A DNA stretch of 33,133 nucleotides, taken from assembly GCA_949298635.1 (NCBI GenBank), contig CASFXG010000013.1, forward strand, positions 1-33,133. Direction: 5' to 3'. The stretch comes from an uncultured Coriobacteriaceae bacterium (GTDB lineage Bacteria; Actinomycetota; Coriobacteriia; Coriobacteriales; Coriobacteriaceae). The notes below the pieces were generated by a model. It ran no database searches. It saw nothing but the letters and a program-made list of their open reading frames with translations, and was not told where the DNA came from. The translations under genes were made by a program, and so were the position numbers. Shown here piece after piece: positions 32,712 to 33,133 of the stretch; the stretch's first letter is position 1, and each line of letters begins with the position of its first letter.

Positions 32712-32793
32712 GGGGTCTGAGGCTGTTTTTCTTCGCTAGTCCTCGCTCGCTTCGCTCGCTGCGGAAACGCTCAGAAATACAGCCTCAGACCCC
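32712..32793 (-). repeat. Long inverted repeat in the leuC leader
   Basis: GGGGTCTGAGGCTGT (32712-32726) and ACAGCCTCAGACCCC (32779-32793) form a perfect 15-bp stem, extended by TTTCT/AGAAA (32728-32732 and 32773-32777) after one mismatch. The interior contains the iterated CGCTCGC-TTCGCTCGC. The element ends 28 nt before the leuC start. It could be a regulatory hairpin of the leu operon or a third dispersed intergenic repeat. Confidence 0.7.
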
Positions 32794-32821
32794 CTGCACC
32801 GTTTTCAAACAATCGTCTCAT
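32771..32821 (-). other. Candidate leader peptide upstream of leuC
   Basis: A 16-codon frame, MRRLFENGAGGLRLYF then TGA, starts at an ATG 14 nt downstream of a minus-strand TATAGT (32841-32836). It contains three Leu codons and its 3' half is one arm of the long stem, so translation would disrupt the hairpin. It has no ribosome-binding site, which makes it doubtful. Confidence 0.2.
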
Positions 32822-33076
32822 GGACAGTAAAACAAACTATAAAAATGAAAGGGTCACGCACTTCCAGCTTTTACAACCCGGCAATGGTCAGGCGACTCTT
32901 CCGTTTCCCCTTCCTTCCCTCCCTTGAACGCGCGAAGGGAGGTGCCTCCACACTTGATGCCGGGCTTCCGAACCTTCCATCGCGCGCCCCAGCTGCAACA
33001 ACATGGCCAATGCGTTTTACTGCTGGCACGCGTCCCTTCTGAAGCCCGATTGCCTCGAATCAAGAGAGGAGCGCTT
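32822..33076. other. Non-coding region upstream of the leu operon
   Basis: No convincing gene. It holds a -10-like TATAGT for the minus strand (32836-32841) without a clear -35, and a perfect 8-bp hairpin CCTCCCTT/AAGGGAGG (32918-32925 and 32935-32942); CCTCC at 32945-32949 can compete for the same GGAGG, so two structures are possible. Open frames on both strands give unconvincing translations. Confidence 0.4.
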
Positions 33077-33133
33077 GTGGTCGGGGCGCCCGCCGCCGGG
33101 GCCTTTCGTCCCCCGCGGCGTTCGCGCAGCGCG
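33077..33133 (+). CDS. Possible start of a gene running off the window
   Basis: GTG at 33077 has AGAGGAG 5 nt upstream and an open frame to the window edge (VVGAPAAGAFRPPRRSRSA). The residues are typical of translated GC-rich DNA and a GC-rich dyad overlaps, so this may be spurious. Confidence 0.15.
   Translation, partial: MVGAPAAGAFRPPRRSRSA

Noticed and set aside
32930..33000. T-box riboswitch for the leu operon (minus-strand GTGTGGAGGCACCTCC resembles the T-box sequence)
   Set aside because: It matches the GGTGGNACCGCG consensus at only about nine positions. The UGG is followed by A, which does not suit tRNA-Leu, and I see no specifier stem or terminator with a U-run.

Overview
The window is GC-rich, gene-dense bacterial chromosome. 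The gene set (iron-sulfur aldo/keto reductase, dicarboxylate-free peptide catabolism genes, LeuC of the short ~420-residue type, UvrA-like paralog) and the codon use suggest an anaerobic high-GC actinobacterium, most likely of the class Coriobacteriia. That placement is inference from style and content; no rRNA or tRNA gene is present to test it.

Layout. 1-930 is the 3' end of asnS with its terminator. 1379-2308 is a WYL-type regulator preceded by helically phased direct repeats. 2405-6525 is a TrpXYZ-like ABC importer with two tandem substrate-binding lipoproteins, a permease and an ATPase. 6593-6907 is a small zinc-finger protein. From 15957 down to 7012 (minus strand) runs a peptide locus: dppA-B-C-D-F, then an M20 peptidase, an aberrant peptide-deformylase-like protein and an M18 aminopeptidase; a DUF1177 gene is divergent from dppA. 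17163-20873 (minus) is an aldo/keto reductase followed by a short UvrA paralog. 21024-23514 holds an MscS channel, a multi-span membrane protein and a flavodoxin-fold oxidoreductase.

23619-27021 looks like a small defence or addiction island with lower GC and decay: a Phd/ParE-type toxin-antitoxin pair, an AbiEi-like antitoxin whose nucleotidyltransferase partner survives only as a 38-residue stub, an orphan PD-(D/E)XK-like protein, and a small zinc ribbon. 27474-28868 is an amidohydrolase. 32684-29615 (minus) is leuC-leuD-leuB, followed by a small membrane protein, with a long inverted repeat in the leader.

Two families of short palindromic repeats run through the window. Family 1 (three 42-nt copies) and family 2 (four loci) nearly always begin within about 20 nt of a stop codon; one copy supplies the stop codon of leuC and one lies in frame inside the UvrA-like gene. 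The most unusual biology is the peptide locus, with its deformylase-like protein that has lost the catalytic glutamate and its uncharacterised DUF1177 partner.
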